In this document: positions 9,473 through 19,050 of the stretch, piece after piece | Layout: every line of letters starts with the position of its first letter | How positions within the stretch are numbered: the first letter of the stretch is position 1 | DNA from: Symbiodinium natans | Taxonomy: Eukaryota > Sar > Dinophyceae > Suessiales > Symbiodiniaceae | Reading direction: 5' to 3' | Length of the DNA: 62,500 bases | Assembly (NCBI GenBank): GCA_905221605.1 | Contig: CAJNDS010001335.1 | Location: forward strand, 442,501 to 505,000 | Notes under the pieces: model-generated | What the model was told of the DNA's origin: nothing | Seen by the model: only the letters and a program-made list of their open reading frames with translations | Databases searched by the model: none | Made by a program: the position numbers and the translations under genes

Positions 9473-9567
9473 AACCCTAAACCCTAAACCCTAAACCCCA
9501 AGCCCTAACCCTAAACCCTAAACCCTAAACCCTAAACCCTAGACCCTAAACCCTAAACCCTAAACCG
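9473..9567 (-). repeat. CCCTAAA tract
   Basis: About 13 heptamers with CCCAAGC/CCCTAGA variants. Confidence 0.95.
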
Positions 9568-9639
9568 TAGCCCACCGAACATCTGCCCGGGTGAGGCGGC
9601 GCGCTGGAGGTGGTCCTGGCTGCCAGAACCCATGTCAAA

Positions 9640-9790
9640 CCTAGGGTTTAGGGTTTAGGGTTTAGGTTTCGGGCTTAGGGTTTAGGGTTTAGGGTTTGGG
9701 GTTTGGGGTTTGGGGTTTGGGGTTTAGGGTTTCGGGGTTATATAGGGATTATATGGGGTTTTATAAGGTTAATATAGGGTTTAGATAGGG
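9640..9790 (+). repeat. TTTAGGG to TTTGGGG to TATAGGG array
   Basis: Successive blocks of one variant each, decaying into TATATAGGG text. Confidence 0.9.
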
Positions 9791-10351
9791 TTCAGTTCAA
9801 TACCCAAGCAGCCTAAAATCCTAAACCCCAAGGCCTAAACCCTAAACCCCAAAGCATCTCGGCAAGGAAGAAACGAACGCCAAGCCCAGAACCCTAAACC
9901 CGACCCTAATACCCTGAATCATTCCACGCCCTGCACGTGCACGCACATGGCCGTATGGCTACTTTAATCACACTGGTGCGGTGTGGCTTAGGGGGCCTCT
10001 CGCGGGGGCAGTGGCAGGAAGTGCCGCGCGGTGTAAGTGGGGAGTTGAGGGCTGCAGGGAAATCCCTCAATCCGTTTGCAGCCATGAGCCGTACCCTAAA
10101 CCCTACACCCTAAACCCAAAACCCCAAACCCTAAACCCTGCCCCCGAACACCTTATAAGCGATTCAGGGAAAGCCAGGGCAAAATTCCATGGTTTAGTGT
10201 TTAAGGCTCAGGACTTATGACGTCGAACTGCTACTAACTCGAACTGCTACTAACTCGAAGACATCGCACCACACCCCCCTTTCCTCTCCAACAAGCAAAG
10301 TGCACTCACCACACGCAGCATCCTTGGGGCACCAAAGGTTTCGGGTGCGGG

Positions 10352-10498
10352 TTTAGGGTTTAGGGTTTAGGGTTTAGGGTTTAGGGTTTAGGGTTTAGGG
10401 TTTAGGGTTTAGGGTTTAGGGTTTAGGGTTTAGGGTTTAGGGTTTGGGGTTTGGGGTTTGGGGTTTGGGGTTTGGGGTTTAGGGTTTAGGGTTTAGGG
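10352..10498 (+). repeat. long TTTAGGG tract with TTTGGGG block
   Basis: About 13 perfect TTTAGGG units, then five TTTGGGG, then TTTAGGG again. Confidence 0.98.
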
Positions 10499-10869
10499 TC
10501 TCTACCCAGAAAGCCATGCGCAGGGAGCCTTGCCACTCATGCGGAGCCACCACCACTTGCGGAAAAGACCTTGCTACATTGAGGTCGATGCTTGCTCGAC
10601 CTATAGGAAGAAAAGGGGTTTAGGGTTTGGGGTTTAGGGTGTAATGCTTAGGGTGTAGGTCAGCACCTCAGGAAAACATAGACTTTCGCAGGGTTCAGTG
10701 GGGCCAGCTTAGCAGGGAGGAGTCGACGCCGAATGTTGAAGCAGAGTTAGTTGCCCTACGCGAATTTTCCTTAGGTTACACCCCTAAACCCTAAACCCTA
10801 AACCCTAAAAACTAAACCCTAAACCCTAAACTCTAAACTCAAAACCTAAACCCTAAACCCTAAATTGCA

Positions 10870-11030
10870 GGGTGGGGAGGGACCTCCCATTTCGGGGCTA
10901 GGGCGAAGGACTGCGGGATTCGCAGGCAACTCTGGTGTTGCGGGGGTTCAGCGCCCCTTGTGGACCTCCAAAAGCGCACAGCCCTGATGATAGGAAGTCC
11001 CAAAATAGGAAACCCTTAATCAGCTGCGAA
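10870..11030. other. island with competing exon frames
   Basis: The plus strand reads VDLQKRTALMIGSPKIG after GGGATTCGCAG; the minus strand reads GGPQGALNPRNTRVACES after CTTCCTATCATCAG. Both look coding; strand cannot be decided by eye. Confidence 0.35.
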
Positions 11031-11150
11031 CACATGGGGGTTTACGAAACGAAAATAGGGGGCCCACAATATAGATCGCCAAATGGTAGGATCCCCTTTA
11101 CTGTAAGCACCCCAAGAAGGTATCCGTAATATCGGATGCCCCCACATCTG
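11031..11150 (+). mobile_element. family T4 element
   Basis: CACATGGGGGTTTACGAA at left, ATCGGATGCCCCCACATCTG at right, with GGGGGCCC and ATCCCCTTT between. Same layout as the copy at 2104. Confidence 0.72.
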
Positions 11151-11560
11151 GCTCTAAGCCGGCCACGACAATGGAGACGACTGAGGTCAGAAGGAACATC
11201 CTCAGAGAAGTCACCGTGACCGGTGGGCAGTTGCTGTTTAGTACGGTTTGGGGCTTAGGGTTTAGGATTGTTTTTTTACCAGCATCTTATGGCCAGCCAC
11301 CGAAAACTAAGACGCCAGGAAACCACCAAACACCAAGAACCCCCCCACCCCACACCGCAAGAGCAAGAGCAAAAAACAGGAACAAGAGTCAGCAAGATCA
11401 CACGACTAAAGTCAGGAACTAAAAAAACAACAGGGTTCTAAGGGCTGAAATCTCCTTTTTGAGCGACTACATAGAACCAGTAATGCCAGTAAGGAACCAT
11501 GTTGGAAAGAAAGACAGGGGCGAAGGGTGTCTTCGCCACTGCAAGCGCCTGGGGTTTAAG
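11151..11560. other. unique spacer without a clear gene
   Basis: The plus strand is open for about 80 codons from 11171 but with poor composition (C/A-rich runs at 11335-11400). A pyrimidine-rich AG is absent. Left uncalled. Confidence 0.4.
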
Positions 11561-11592
11561 TTTAGTTTAGGGTGCCCTAAACCCTGTAAGCC
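11560..11592. repeat. head-to-head telomeric junction
   Basis: GTTTAGTTTAGGGT meets GCCCTAAACCC with no spacer. Confidence 0.8.
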
Positions 11593-11698
11593 CTAAACCC
11601 GCCACCCAGGAATAGTGTGCGACTGTGCTGTGCCTCCAAGACACAGGCCAAGGACCTTGGGGGCCTAGACTCGCCAAAGCTGCGAATTGAGGGTATGG

Positions 11699-11819
11699 CC
11701 ACAAATGGGGGTTTACCATACTAAGGGGGACCCCTAAAATGTGGACCCAAAATAATAGGGTTCCCTTATAAGAAGGACTCCAATCAGATACCCCCAACTT
11801 CGCAACAAAACCCCCAAAA
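11699..11819 (+). mobile_element. family T4 element
   Basis: ACAAATGGGGGTTTACC to GCAACAAAACCCCCAAAATAG, with GGGGGACCCC and GGGTTCCCTTATAAG inside. Confidence 0.7.
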
Positions 11820-12205
11820 TAGTAATGGGCAATAGTTTGGATGTCTTCTGGAGATGTGTGAGAGTAGTGGCCCTAAACCGCAGAATAACTTCGTAACCAA
11901 CCTCACACCGCGGTGTTTCGGGGGGGCGGGGGGGGGGGGGCGGGGGGAATCTTTGCTTCTGGGTGCCGGACAAGAACAGCGGGAGCACGACCTTAGGAGA
12001 GTGGATTGTCTGGGCTTCTCTGGCCTCTCTGGCCTACCCCTAAACCCTAGACCCTAAACCCGAAAGGCTCTTTCACAGTCGAGGCTTGTGTAAAAAAATA
12101 GAGGGTGACTTGGTAGTTAGCATTGCCTTGATGGGTACGCTAGGTAGCTTTGCTAATGGCTGCTTATGGCGTACTGCTACGACTTAGGGTTTAGGGTTTA
12201 GGGTT

Positions 12206-12848
12206 ATGTCGCCGATAGGAGCTACCATTGGGGCATTCCGAAATGTAACAATACAAATGGAAAAGGAAAACAAAAGCAGAACAGAAAGGAACACAAAAAA
12301 AACAACAACCAGCAGAGAAAAAAAACAAAAACAAAAGCAAGTCAACAAAAAACAAAAGCAGCTCAAAAGCAAACAAAGACACAACCTGTTGTTTTGCTTG
12401 TTGTTTTTTCTTTTATTGGCTGTATTTCCCTTTGTTGCCGATGTTCTTGGTCGGTGTTCCCTTGTACTGTCGCTTTTTATCCCATTTTTGTATTTTTTGA
12501 ACACCGCAGGTGTTGCTTCTTCTTGGCTTTTCCCTCGAGAAAAAAAGGCGAAACAAATGCGAACAAACAAACGAGCAAAAAGACCAACACTATGCGAAAA
12601 CAAAGCGGGAAAACAAAAAGCAAGGAAAAGCAAGAACAAAGCAAGCAACAAAGCGAAACATGCGCAACGACAAAGCGGAAACAACCAAGCAACCAACGAC
12701 ATGTGTTTGCACTTTTGGCTTTTTGATTCCCTTGTTTCTCGCATTTATTCGGGTTTTCGGTTTCCATTTATATCGGTTCTGTTTTGCATTGTTTTCCTAA
12801 TTAAATTATGTCTCAAATTTCCAATGGTAGCTCCCTGTGCCTCGACAT
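12206..12848. mobile_element. 643-base TIR element inserted in a telomeric tract
   Basis: Outer ends ATGTCG and CGACAT; inner arms GGAGCTACCATTGG (left) and CCAATGGTAGCTCC (right). The inside alternates A-rich and T-rich quarters, which makes several long open frames of lysine or phenylalanine runs that are compositional artefacts. Telomeric repeats flank both ends. No transposase-like motif seen. Confidence 0.78.
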
Positions 12849-12949
12849 AAGTTTAGGGTTTAGGGTTTCGGGTTCAGGGTTTAGGGCCTAGGATTTAGGG
12901 TTCAGGGTTTAGGGTTTAGGGTTTAGGGCGGGCATGAAGGGGCCCGCAG

Positions 12950-13010
12950 CCTGAACTTCTCGACCCGGAGCACATGAAGCCGCAGTTGGTACCCGCGACC
13001 CTACTTGCAG
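12950..13010 (+). CDS. exon 1 of a four-exon plus-strand chain
   Basis: Acceptor GGGGCCCGCAG, then 20 codons plus one base (PELLDPEHMKPQLVPATL), ending GCAG|GTTCATGG where the donor is the T1 terminal repeat. Phase 1 is taken up by the next island. One of the strongest cases for an element acting as an intron. Unknown protein. Confidence 0.55.
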
Positions 13011-13197
13011 GTTCATGGTACTTATGAACCAACTATAGTTGTACCTTTAGGGTTTAGGATTTAGGGTTTAGGGCTTAGGGTTTAGGGTTAACTGTACTTG
13101 TAACTGTACCTATAACCATATTAGGGCACCTTCAGGGGCTTGTAAGTGGGTTAGAGGTACAGTTCTACTTGGTTAGGAAGTACCACGAACCTCCAAG
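13004..13197 (+). mobile_element. family T1 element; supplies a 187-base intron
   Basis: TIRs CTTGCAGGTTCATGG and ACGAACCTCCAAG. Donor GCAG|GTTCAT lies in the left TIR and acceptor CCAAG| is the last base of the right TIR. Positions 13046-13087 are exactly six telomeric heptamers inside the element. Confidence 0.72.
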
Positions 13198-13220
13198 TCG
13201 ACGCAGAAACCGCTCAACTT
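13198..13220 (+). CDS. exon 2, 23 bases between T1 and T3
   Basis: Only 23 bases between the end of T1 and the start of T3. Two bases complete the previous codon (G+TC), then DAETAQL ends in phase 0 at CTT|GTGATG. Confidence 0.5.
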
Positions 13221-13391
13221 GTGATGTTACCCCTTAAACTGACAGCCCTTAATAGGGATTCTAGTACTCCCTAGTCGAACCCCTTTTTTTAAGAGCTGCT
13301 AGTACAAGCGGGAATAATAGGGATTCCAGTACTCCCTAGTCGAATCCCTTTTTTTAAGAGCTGTTAAAAACAAGCGGGAACATCCCAACAG
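13221..13391 (+). mobile_element. family T3 element as a 171-base intron, with internal duplication
   Basis: GTGATGTTACCCC at left, GCGGGAACATCCCAACAG at right. A 65-base unit (from 13251) is tandemly repeated inside (from 13316). Element ends coincide with the predicted donor and acceptor. Confidence 0.68.
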
Positions 13392-13427
13392 CAACCACTC
13401 AGCCGTAAACTCAGGAGCCTGAATCAT
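13392..13427 (+). CDS. exon 3 of the chain
   Basis: Twelve codons, phase 0 on both sides (QPLSRKLRSLNH), from CCCAACAG| to CAT|GTAGGC. Confidence 0.5.
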
Positions 13428-13554
13428 GTAGGCTAGAGGGGTAATTCTCGAACTTTGGTTCCCGTTTAGGTCCCTATAGAATACGGCACCTTTTCATAAG
13501 GACCACCAAGCGAGGACCCTATTTTTGAACAAACTACCCCGTAGCAGGGTTAAG
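13428..13554 (+). other. intron, possible additional element
   Basis: GTAGGC donor to GGGTTAAG acceptor, 127 bases. GGGGTAATTC and CTACCCCGTAG near the ends suggest another inverted-repeat element, not matched elsewhere. Confidence 0.4.
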
Positions 13555-13596
13555 AGTTCAGGGTTCGCGCCAGCCAATTCTGCTGGAACGGCTCAG
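13555..13596 (+). CDS. exon 4 of the chain
   Basis: Fourteen codons, phase 0 to 0 (SSGFAPANSAGTAQ), donor CTCAG|GTTCGC. The acceptor has little pyrimidine tract. Confidence 0.4.
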
Positions 13597-13599
13597 GTT

Positions 13600-14498
13600 C
13601 GCGCCTAAACCCCAAACCCCAAACCCTAAACCCTAAACCCTAAACCCCAAACCCTAAACCCTAAACTCTAAACCCTACTAACCCTAAACTTGCTGTTCTC
13701 CTTAAGGTTGTAGCCATTGGTTTGGGGACTGGCCCCGCGCCCTTGAACCCTCAAACCCTTAACATCCCTTGAGCCCTGAAGCCCTCAAGCCCTTAAGCCC
13801 CAAACTCTAAACTCTAAATCCTCAACTTAGAGCGCAGTTTGGGGTCGAGGGGGCGAGGCGGGGAGGGCTGAGGGCTTAGGATTTAGGACCTACTTGGGGC
13901 TTCAGGCTGCGGGCTTAGGGTTTACGGAGGCTTGGGCAGTTCAGGGCACGGCTTCGGGTTTAGGGTTCAGGGCTTAGGGTTTGCAGGGTCTAGGGTTTGG
14001 GTTTGGGGTTTAGGGCTGACAAAACCCTACAGACGAAGCCGTCCTTACCTTCTTGGGCTTAGGGTTGATGGCAATCCTTGAGCCCCAGTGAAAACTTGAG
14101 CCTTATCCTAACCCCCCTTATACACACCGAGGTGCGACAAGAACTGCGGAATAATTGACAAGGTTCCCCTTTTTCATTTAAAGGGGCTTAAACGGGACCC
14201 CGAACCCCAAATTGGGAATCAGGGCCACACTATGCGTCCCATCCAGTTTGAAGTGGCCTTAAGCCCCCCGCGGACACGACGTTCAGCACGAACTGATTGC
14301 GACCGCTTTCCTGAGGCTTCTGGGGGCTTAGAAGGGCTTAGAAGGGATTAAAAAGGTTTAGGGTTTAGGGTTTAGGCTTTAGGCGCTGGGGCTGATGTCT
14401 CTACAGAGCTCAGGGGTCTACCCTGAACCCTATGCAACCTTAAGACCCAAAACCCACCAAAAACCAGCCCCGAAACCCTAAACCCCAAACCCTCAACC
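13600..14498. other. degenerate repeats, partial T2, no supported exon
   Basis: CCCTAAA at 13612-13690, drifted TTTAGGG at 13860-14010, a partial T2 (GGTTCCCCTTTTTCATTTAA) near 14160. Islands between are short. Confidence 0.45.
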
Positions 14499-14624
14499 TA
14501 AACCCTAAACCCTAAACCCTAAACCCTAAACCCTAAACCCTAAACCCTAAACCCTAAACCCTAAACCCTGACCCCCCAAACCCTAAACCCTAAACCCTAA
14601 ACCCTAAACCCTAAACCCTAAACA
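14499..14624 (-). repeat. long CCCTAAA tract
   Basis: About 17 heptamers interrupted once by CCCTGACCCCCC. Confidence 0.97.
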
Positions 14625-15136
14625 ATCAGGCGTGAGGGCTGAGGGACGGAGCCCAGCGCACAACGAGTGCAGCCCCTCAAAGCCCCCCCAACTAAACGCC
14701 CTGAGGCTTCAGAGCAGTATATGCACTAGACCCTCAGCCTCCCCCTAAACCTTACATATTCTGACCCGAAATTCTGAACCCTGAGCCCCCAACCCTCAAC
14801 CCTCAAACCTCAAACCCTAAACCTGACACTCCAAACTCATGAACGCCCACAAGCCCTAAGCTTCCTGGTTCTTCACGTGGACTCCAGGAGTTCTATACCA
14901 GTTCCTATATGACCATTTGGAGTCGGATCAAATCGTGCACCTGAGCCCACGAACGCTGGCGCCTAAACCGCATTCTTTGAAGCAAAACCCCAAAACCCAA
15001 ACCCCAAAACCCAAACCCCTAACCCCTGAGCCCTGAGCCCTAAACCGTACACCCTCACCCCTGGCCCGTAACCCCTACACCCTAAACCCCAAGCCTCAAA
15101 CCCGAACCCGTCCCAAACCCTTATTCCCTAATGCCC

Positions 15137-15240
15137 CCACCTGGGAGTTTACGAAAATTGGGGACCCCGAAAATAGACCCCCAACGAGTAGGATTCCCTT
15201 ATAATAACGACACCCCATAAGGTACAACATCGCAAACCCC
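15137..15240 (+). mobile_element. family T4 element
   Basis: CACCTGGGAGTTTACGAAAA, GGGGACCCCG, GGATTCCCTTATAATA and CGCAAACCCCCGCC in family order. Confidence 0.7.
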
Positions 15241-15255
15241 CGCCTAAAATACCCC

Positions 15256-15337
15256 CAAACCCTAAACCCTAAACCCTAAACCCTAAACCCTAAACCCTAA
15301 ACCCTAAACCCTAAACCCTAAACCCTAAACCCTAAAC
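15256..15337 (-). repeat. CCCTAAA tract
   Basis: Eleven to twelve perfect heptamers. Confidence 0.98.
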
Positions 15338-15407
15338 CGGAGGACTGCCTGGCTCTCTGCTTCTTCCTTCGCCGCTTCGGCCGCCTGCTCCTGAACCGCC
15401 TCAGCTG

Positions 15408-15481
15408 GGGTTTAGGGTTTAGGGTTTAGGGTTTAGGGTTTAGGGTTTAGGGTTTAGGGTTTAGGGTTTAGGGTTTAGGGC
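15408..15481 (+). repeat. TTTAGGG tract
   Basis: Ten perfect heptamers; with the previous tract it brackets a 70-base island (CCCTAAA, island, TTTAGGG). Confidence 0.98.
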
Positions 15482-15627
15482 TGAGAAAAAACCATCCACA
15501 GCGCCTCGAACTCGGCGGTCGTGAGCCCGACCTGGTTCCGGGGCTGCGCTTACAGCAGGTCTCCGCAGCTTCTTTTTTCTGCCTAAGTGTACCCTAAATG
15601 TCCCAACCCCTGTAATCTCCATATACA

Positions 15628-15745
15628 TGAGTATGCATGTATATATATATATATGCATATATATATATACATATGTATATATATATAGAGCATATATATA
15701 TATATATATTTATTTATTTATGTATATGTGTATGTATATGTGTTG
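15628..15745. repeat. TA-rich microsatellite
   Basis: TATATA, CATATG and TTTATTTA runs; no coding potential. Confidence 0.95.
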
Positions 15746-16490
15746 ATCTGTGAGTGTGTGGCAGCGCCAAAGCTGTGCTGGCCTCGCGCTGACCCTTTTG
15801 AAACCCGGAATCGCTGAGCCAGCTTTCTACTGTCGCGCAAGAACCCCACAAAAGACAGAAGAGAATGACCCCCATATTGCCCTTTTAAGGAAGAGATCCC
15901 CATATTGGCCGTTTAAGGAAGAGTAAGTTCTTTTTTTGTTGTGGGCGGGGGGGGGGGGGGGCTCGGCTCCGGCTCCTCGGCACCTTTGAAGCAAGCTTTT
16001 GGGTCTGAGGGCTTTTTGGTGTCTGGTGTTTTGGGGTTTGTAGACTGTCCCCGACCCAGTGACCTAGTTCAGCGGCTTATAGGGTTGAGGGCTTATTGTT
16101 TGGGGCTTTGGAGTTTAGGCATACTGGTTCAGGGTTTAGGGCTGATAAGGTGTCTCGGGGTTCCCGGGCGCCTATTCCACAGGGTGGCGGTCTGGGGTAC
16201 AGCCTGGTTTGGCGTTTAGGCTTCGTGGCTTTAGTACAGGGTCCTTAAGAGCGGGGGGTTCCTGGGGGGTGCAGATACCTAGGAAACTTTAGGTAAGCTT
16301 CGGGAGCCTTTGCGAGTCGTGGGGAGTTTTCGGGAACCTTGGCTTACATACCCTCCTTCAAGCCCCGTGCCTTAAGGAAACTACAACCGTAAGGTTGGGA
16401 GTGCCGGGTTGACCCTGAGTTCAACTTCCTGAGCCCAGGCCATCTCCCTCCACCCTGAATCTGCGATCCTCATGCCTAAATTTAAAACCC
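15746..16490. other. unique stretch with a poly-G run, no supported gene
   Basis: Poly-G at about 15948-15961. Open frames exist (about 90 codons from 15941 plus) but begin in the poly-G run and lack splice signals. Confidence 0.45.
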
Positions 16491-16884
16491 TCAAACCCTA
16501 AACCCTAAACCCGAAACCCGAAACCCGAAACCCTAAACCCTAAACCCTAAACCCTAACCCAAACTAGACTCGAAACGGTACATTTCAGGTTGCCCCCTGA
16601 CATTGTGAGCAAACCCTATCCCCTCAATCCCTTGACGCATCGAAACCCTAAACCCTAAACCCTGAACCCTAAACCCTAAACCCTAAATGTTGAGTTTCTA
16701 GGGGCGTCTGATTTTGGGGTCCCGAGCCTGGGCGGCGCGCTGAGCCATTCGCTCCCGGCGTAGGCGGCCCGCATTCTCCATCCTTTTTGTCGGGTATGGG
16801 GCGAAAAGGGTTTAGGGTTTAGGGTTTAGGGTTTTGTGCTGTGGGGTTTGGGGCTTACAGGGTTTAAGGTTTGGGGTTCGTAGG

Positions 16885-16985
16885 TTGGGATGTTCCCCTG
16901 TATACTAACAGTCCTGAATAGGGATTAGAATGGGGGGTACGATCATCCCGTTTAAGGACTGTTAGCATAAGCGGGAACATCCAAA
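16885..16985 (+). mobile_element. family T3 element
   Basis: TTGGGATGTTCCCC to GCGGGAACATCCAAAA, with ACTAACAGTCCT and AGGACTGTTAGC as an inner inverted pair. Confidence 0.75.
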
Positions 16986-17352
16986 ATGGTAGGGTTTATG
17001 GGGAGAGTTTGTAGAGTTTGGGGGCTTTCTAAGCCAAATCACGCAGGACTCCTAGTCCTGAGCATCTCCAACCCCGAACATCTGCACGGCTGGTAGCTTC
17101 ATGGGGCAAATTGAGCACCAACACCTGGTGAATCATGACGAAGGCAATGAAGGCACGTAGAGCCAGCCCACAGACCCCAAACCTAAACCCTAAACCCAAA
17201 ACCCTAAACCCTAAACCCTAAACCCTAAACCCTAAACCCTGGTTCATTCCAGCGGCTGCAGGCACCCGAGGTTCTGCAGTTTTTTGGTGCAGGCGAGTCA
17301 AGCTCAAGCGCGCGCTTGAGAACTTCTGTCACTGCTCCTCAAGCATCCTGGG

Positions 17353-17465
17353 GTTAGGGTTTAGGGTTTAGGGTTTAGGGTTTAGGGTTTAGGGTTTAGG
17401 GCTTAGGGTTTAGGGCTTAGGGTTTAGGGTTTCGGGTTTAGGGTTTCGGGTTTAGGATTTCGGGC
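17353..17465 (+). repeat. TTTAGGG tract with TTCGGGT variants
   Basis: About 15 heptamers. Confidence 0.95.
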
Positions 17466-17544
17466 TCAGGGTCGTCATGTTGACCTGATCCAAGATGAAC
17501 TTTGTAGTGGCGCGGCGATCGATTGACCTCCTCAGAGAGCCCAA

Positions 17545-17672
17545 TACTCCTTAACTAGGAAATATTCCCTAAACGATATAGGGTTTAGGGTTTAGGGTTT
17601 AGGGTCTAGGGTTTAGGGTCTAGGGTTTGGGGTTTGGGGTTTAGGGATTTAAGGTATGTTCCTTAGTTAAGG
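17545..17672. repeat. inverted repeat around a TTTAGGG tract
   Basis: TACTCCTTAACTAGG at 17546-17560 is mirrored, with mismatches, by CCTTAGTTAAGGGG near 17661-17674, with TTTAGGG/TCTAGGG between. It may be a palindromic element whose centre is a tract. Confidence 0.5.
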
Positions 17673-18149
17673 GGCATTGGGCTCTTTGGGTCATCCTCAG
17701 CTTCTCCCTCTTCACGAGACAATCCTGGGGGAGCGGCAGCAGTGCCCTCTTCCCGCGCAGGCACGCGGCCTTCCTGACCCTAAACCCTAAACCCTAAACC
17801 CTAAACCCTAATAAAGCCTAAACCCTAACCCTAAACCCTAAACCCTAAACCCCCAAAGCCCAAAACCCGAAACCCAAAATCCCCAACCCCAGGGTGAAGA
17901 GAAAAGACCCGGGATTTGGGAGCGGGTTAATTAGAAAGGGTGATATAGGGCCTAATACCCGAAATCCAAAACCCTAAACCCCAAAACCCCAAACCCTAAA
18001 CCCTAACTGAAAGCTGTATTCCGAATAAGCCGTCGCTAAGGCCGCTAAGACTTTTTCAATATCCAAGGCAGCTTGCAAACGGGCGCAAAAGGGCCTGAAA
18101 TTTCAAAAAAAATGATAAACTCCAACTTGGTTACTTAGGTTACACAAGG

Positions 18150-18308
18150 GTTAGGGTTTAGGGTTTAGGGTTTAGGGTTTAGGGTTTAGGGTTTAGGGTT
18201 TAGGGTTTAGGGTTTAGGGTTTAGGGTTTAGGGTTTAGGGTTTAGGGCTTAGGGTTTAGCGTTTAGGGTTTAGCGTTTAGGGTTTAGGGTTTAGGGTTTA
18301 GGGTTTAG
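18150..18308 (+). repeat. long TTTAGGG tract
   Basis: Over twenty heptamers with a few TTTAGCG variants. Confidence 0.98.
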
Positions 18309-18423
18309 GGTACCCTGCCCTAAACCCCTCAAGCCTTACATCCGACGCTTGGGAGAAACCTCGGGAGGCTGAGCTGCAGGCTTCGCCAGCTCAATCTGCT
18401 GCACCCTGGCCACCCAACCTGCT

Positions 18424-18592
18424 TAGCAGCCCCGTAACCATATTATAATACGGTTTAGGGTTTAGGGTTTAGGGTTTAGGGTTTAGGGTTTAGGGTTTAG
18501 GGTTTAGGGTTTAGGGTTTAGGGTACTTTATAAGGGAACCTCAAATCTAAAAAAGGGAAAAGGGCACCACTGGGCCACCCAACCTTTCTCTG
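18424..18592 (+). mobile_element. family T2 element split by a telomeric tract
   Basis: Left part AGCAGCCCCGTAACCATATT; right part TACTTTATAAGGGAACC to GGGCACCACTGGGCCACC. The centre present in sister copies (51921, 20863) is replaced by ten heptamers at 18453-18523. Confidence 0.75.
18453..18523 (+). repeat. TTTAGGG tract inside T2
   Basis: 71 bases. Junctions CGG|TTTAGGG and GGG|TACTTTAT share 2-3 bases with the sequence they interrupt. Confidence 0.97.
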
Positions 18593-18629
18593 GGAAGCTG
18601 TTCAGGAACTTGATACTTAGGCCACCATG

Positions 18630-18800
18630 CTGTGGATAGATTCACATATACATATGCATATGCATGCGCGCACACATGTGCATGACAAAAAATCTACATG
18701 TGCATAGACCAAGAAATATACATAATAATTATACTCGCTCTCCCTCTGACACATATATGTACATAGATCTACACATCTACATATAGTATACATATATTAC
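18630..18800. repeat. TA/CA microsatellite region
   Basis: CATATG, CACACATGTG and TACATAT runs. Confidence 0.85.
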
Positions 18801-18867
18801 AGAAACGAGCTTCCCTTATTTAGGTAACGAACGTCTCTCCACGGCGGCTCAGCTTCGTGTCATGCAG

Positions 18868-18931
18868 CGTGGGGAAGGCTGGGTGACGTTCAGGACTAAA
18901 CAGGCTTTGGGGTCGGCGCAACTCATGAGAT
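18868..18931 (+). CDS. exon before T3 intron
   Basis: Acceptor TTCGTGTCATGCAG, then 21 codons (GEGWVTFRTKQALGSAQL within), ending in phase 1 at GAGAT|GTTCCC, the T3 terminal repeat. The next island restores the frame. Unknown protein. Confidence 0.52.
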
Positions 18932-19027
18932 GTTCCCCCTTTTACTCACAGTCCACAATGGGGATTCTGATTGGGGTACGATAATCCCGATTAAGGACTG
19001 TCAGTATAAGGGGGACACATCCCAAAG
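18932..19027 (+). mobile_element. family T3 element as a 96-base intron
   Basis: GTTCCCCCTTTTACTCACAG to GGGGACACATCCCAAAG. Donor and acceptor both lie at the element ends. Confidence 0.68.
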
Positions 19028-19050
19028 TAGGTCTGATGAGCACAGTCTGG
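19028..19050 (+). CDS. exon after T3 intron
   Basis: 23 bases: TA completes the previous codon, then GLMSTVW, ending at TGG|GTAGCC. Confidence 0.48.

Noticed and set aside
12206-12850. 214-, 186- and 110-codon open frames in the 12.2-12.85 kb element
   Set aside because: Overlapping on both strands, made of lysine/asparagine or phenylalanine/leucine runs from A-rich and T-rich DNA; no domain or splice signal.
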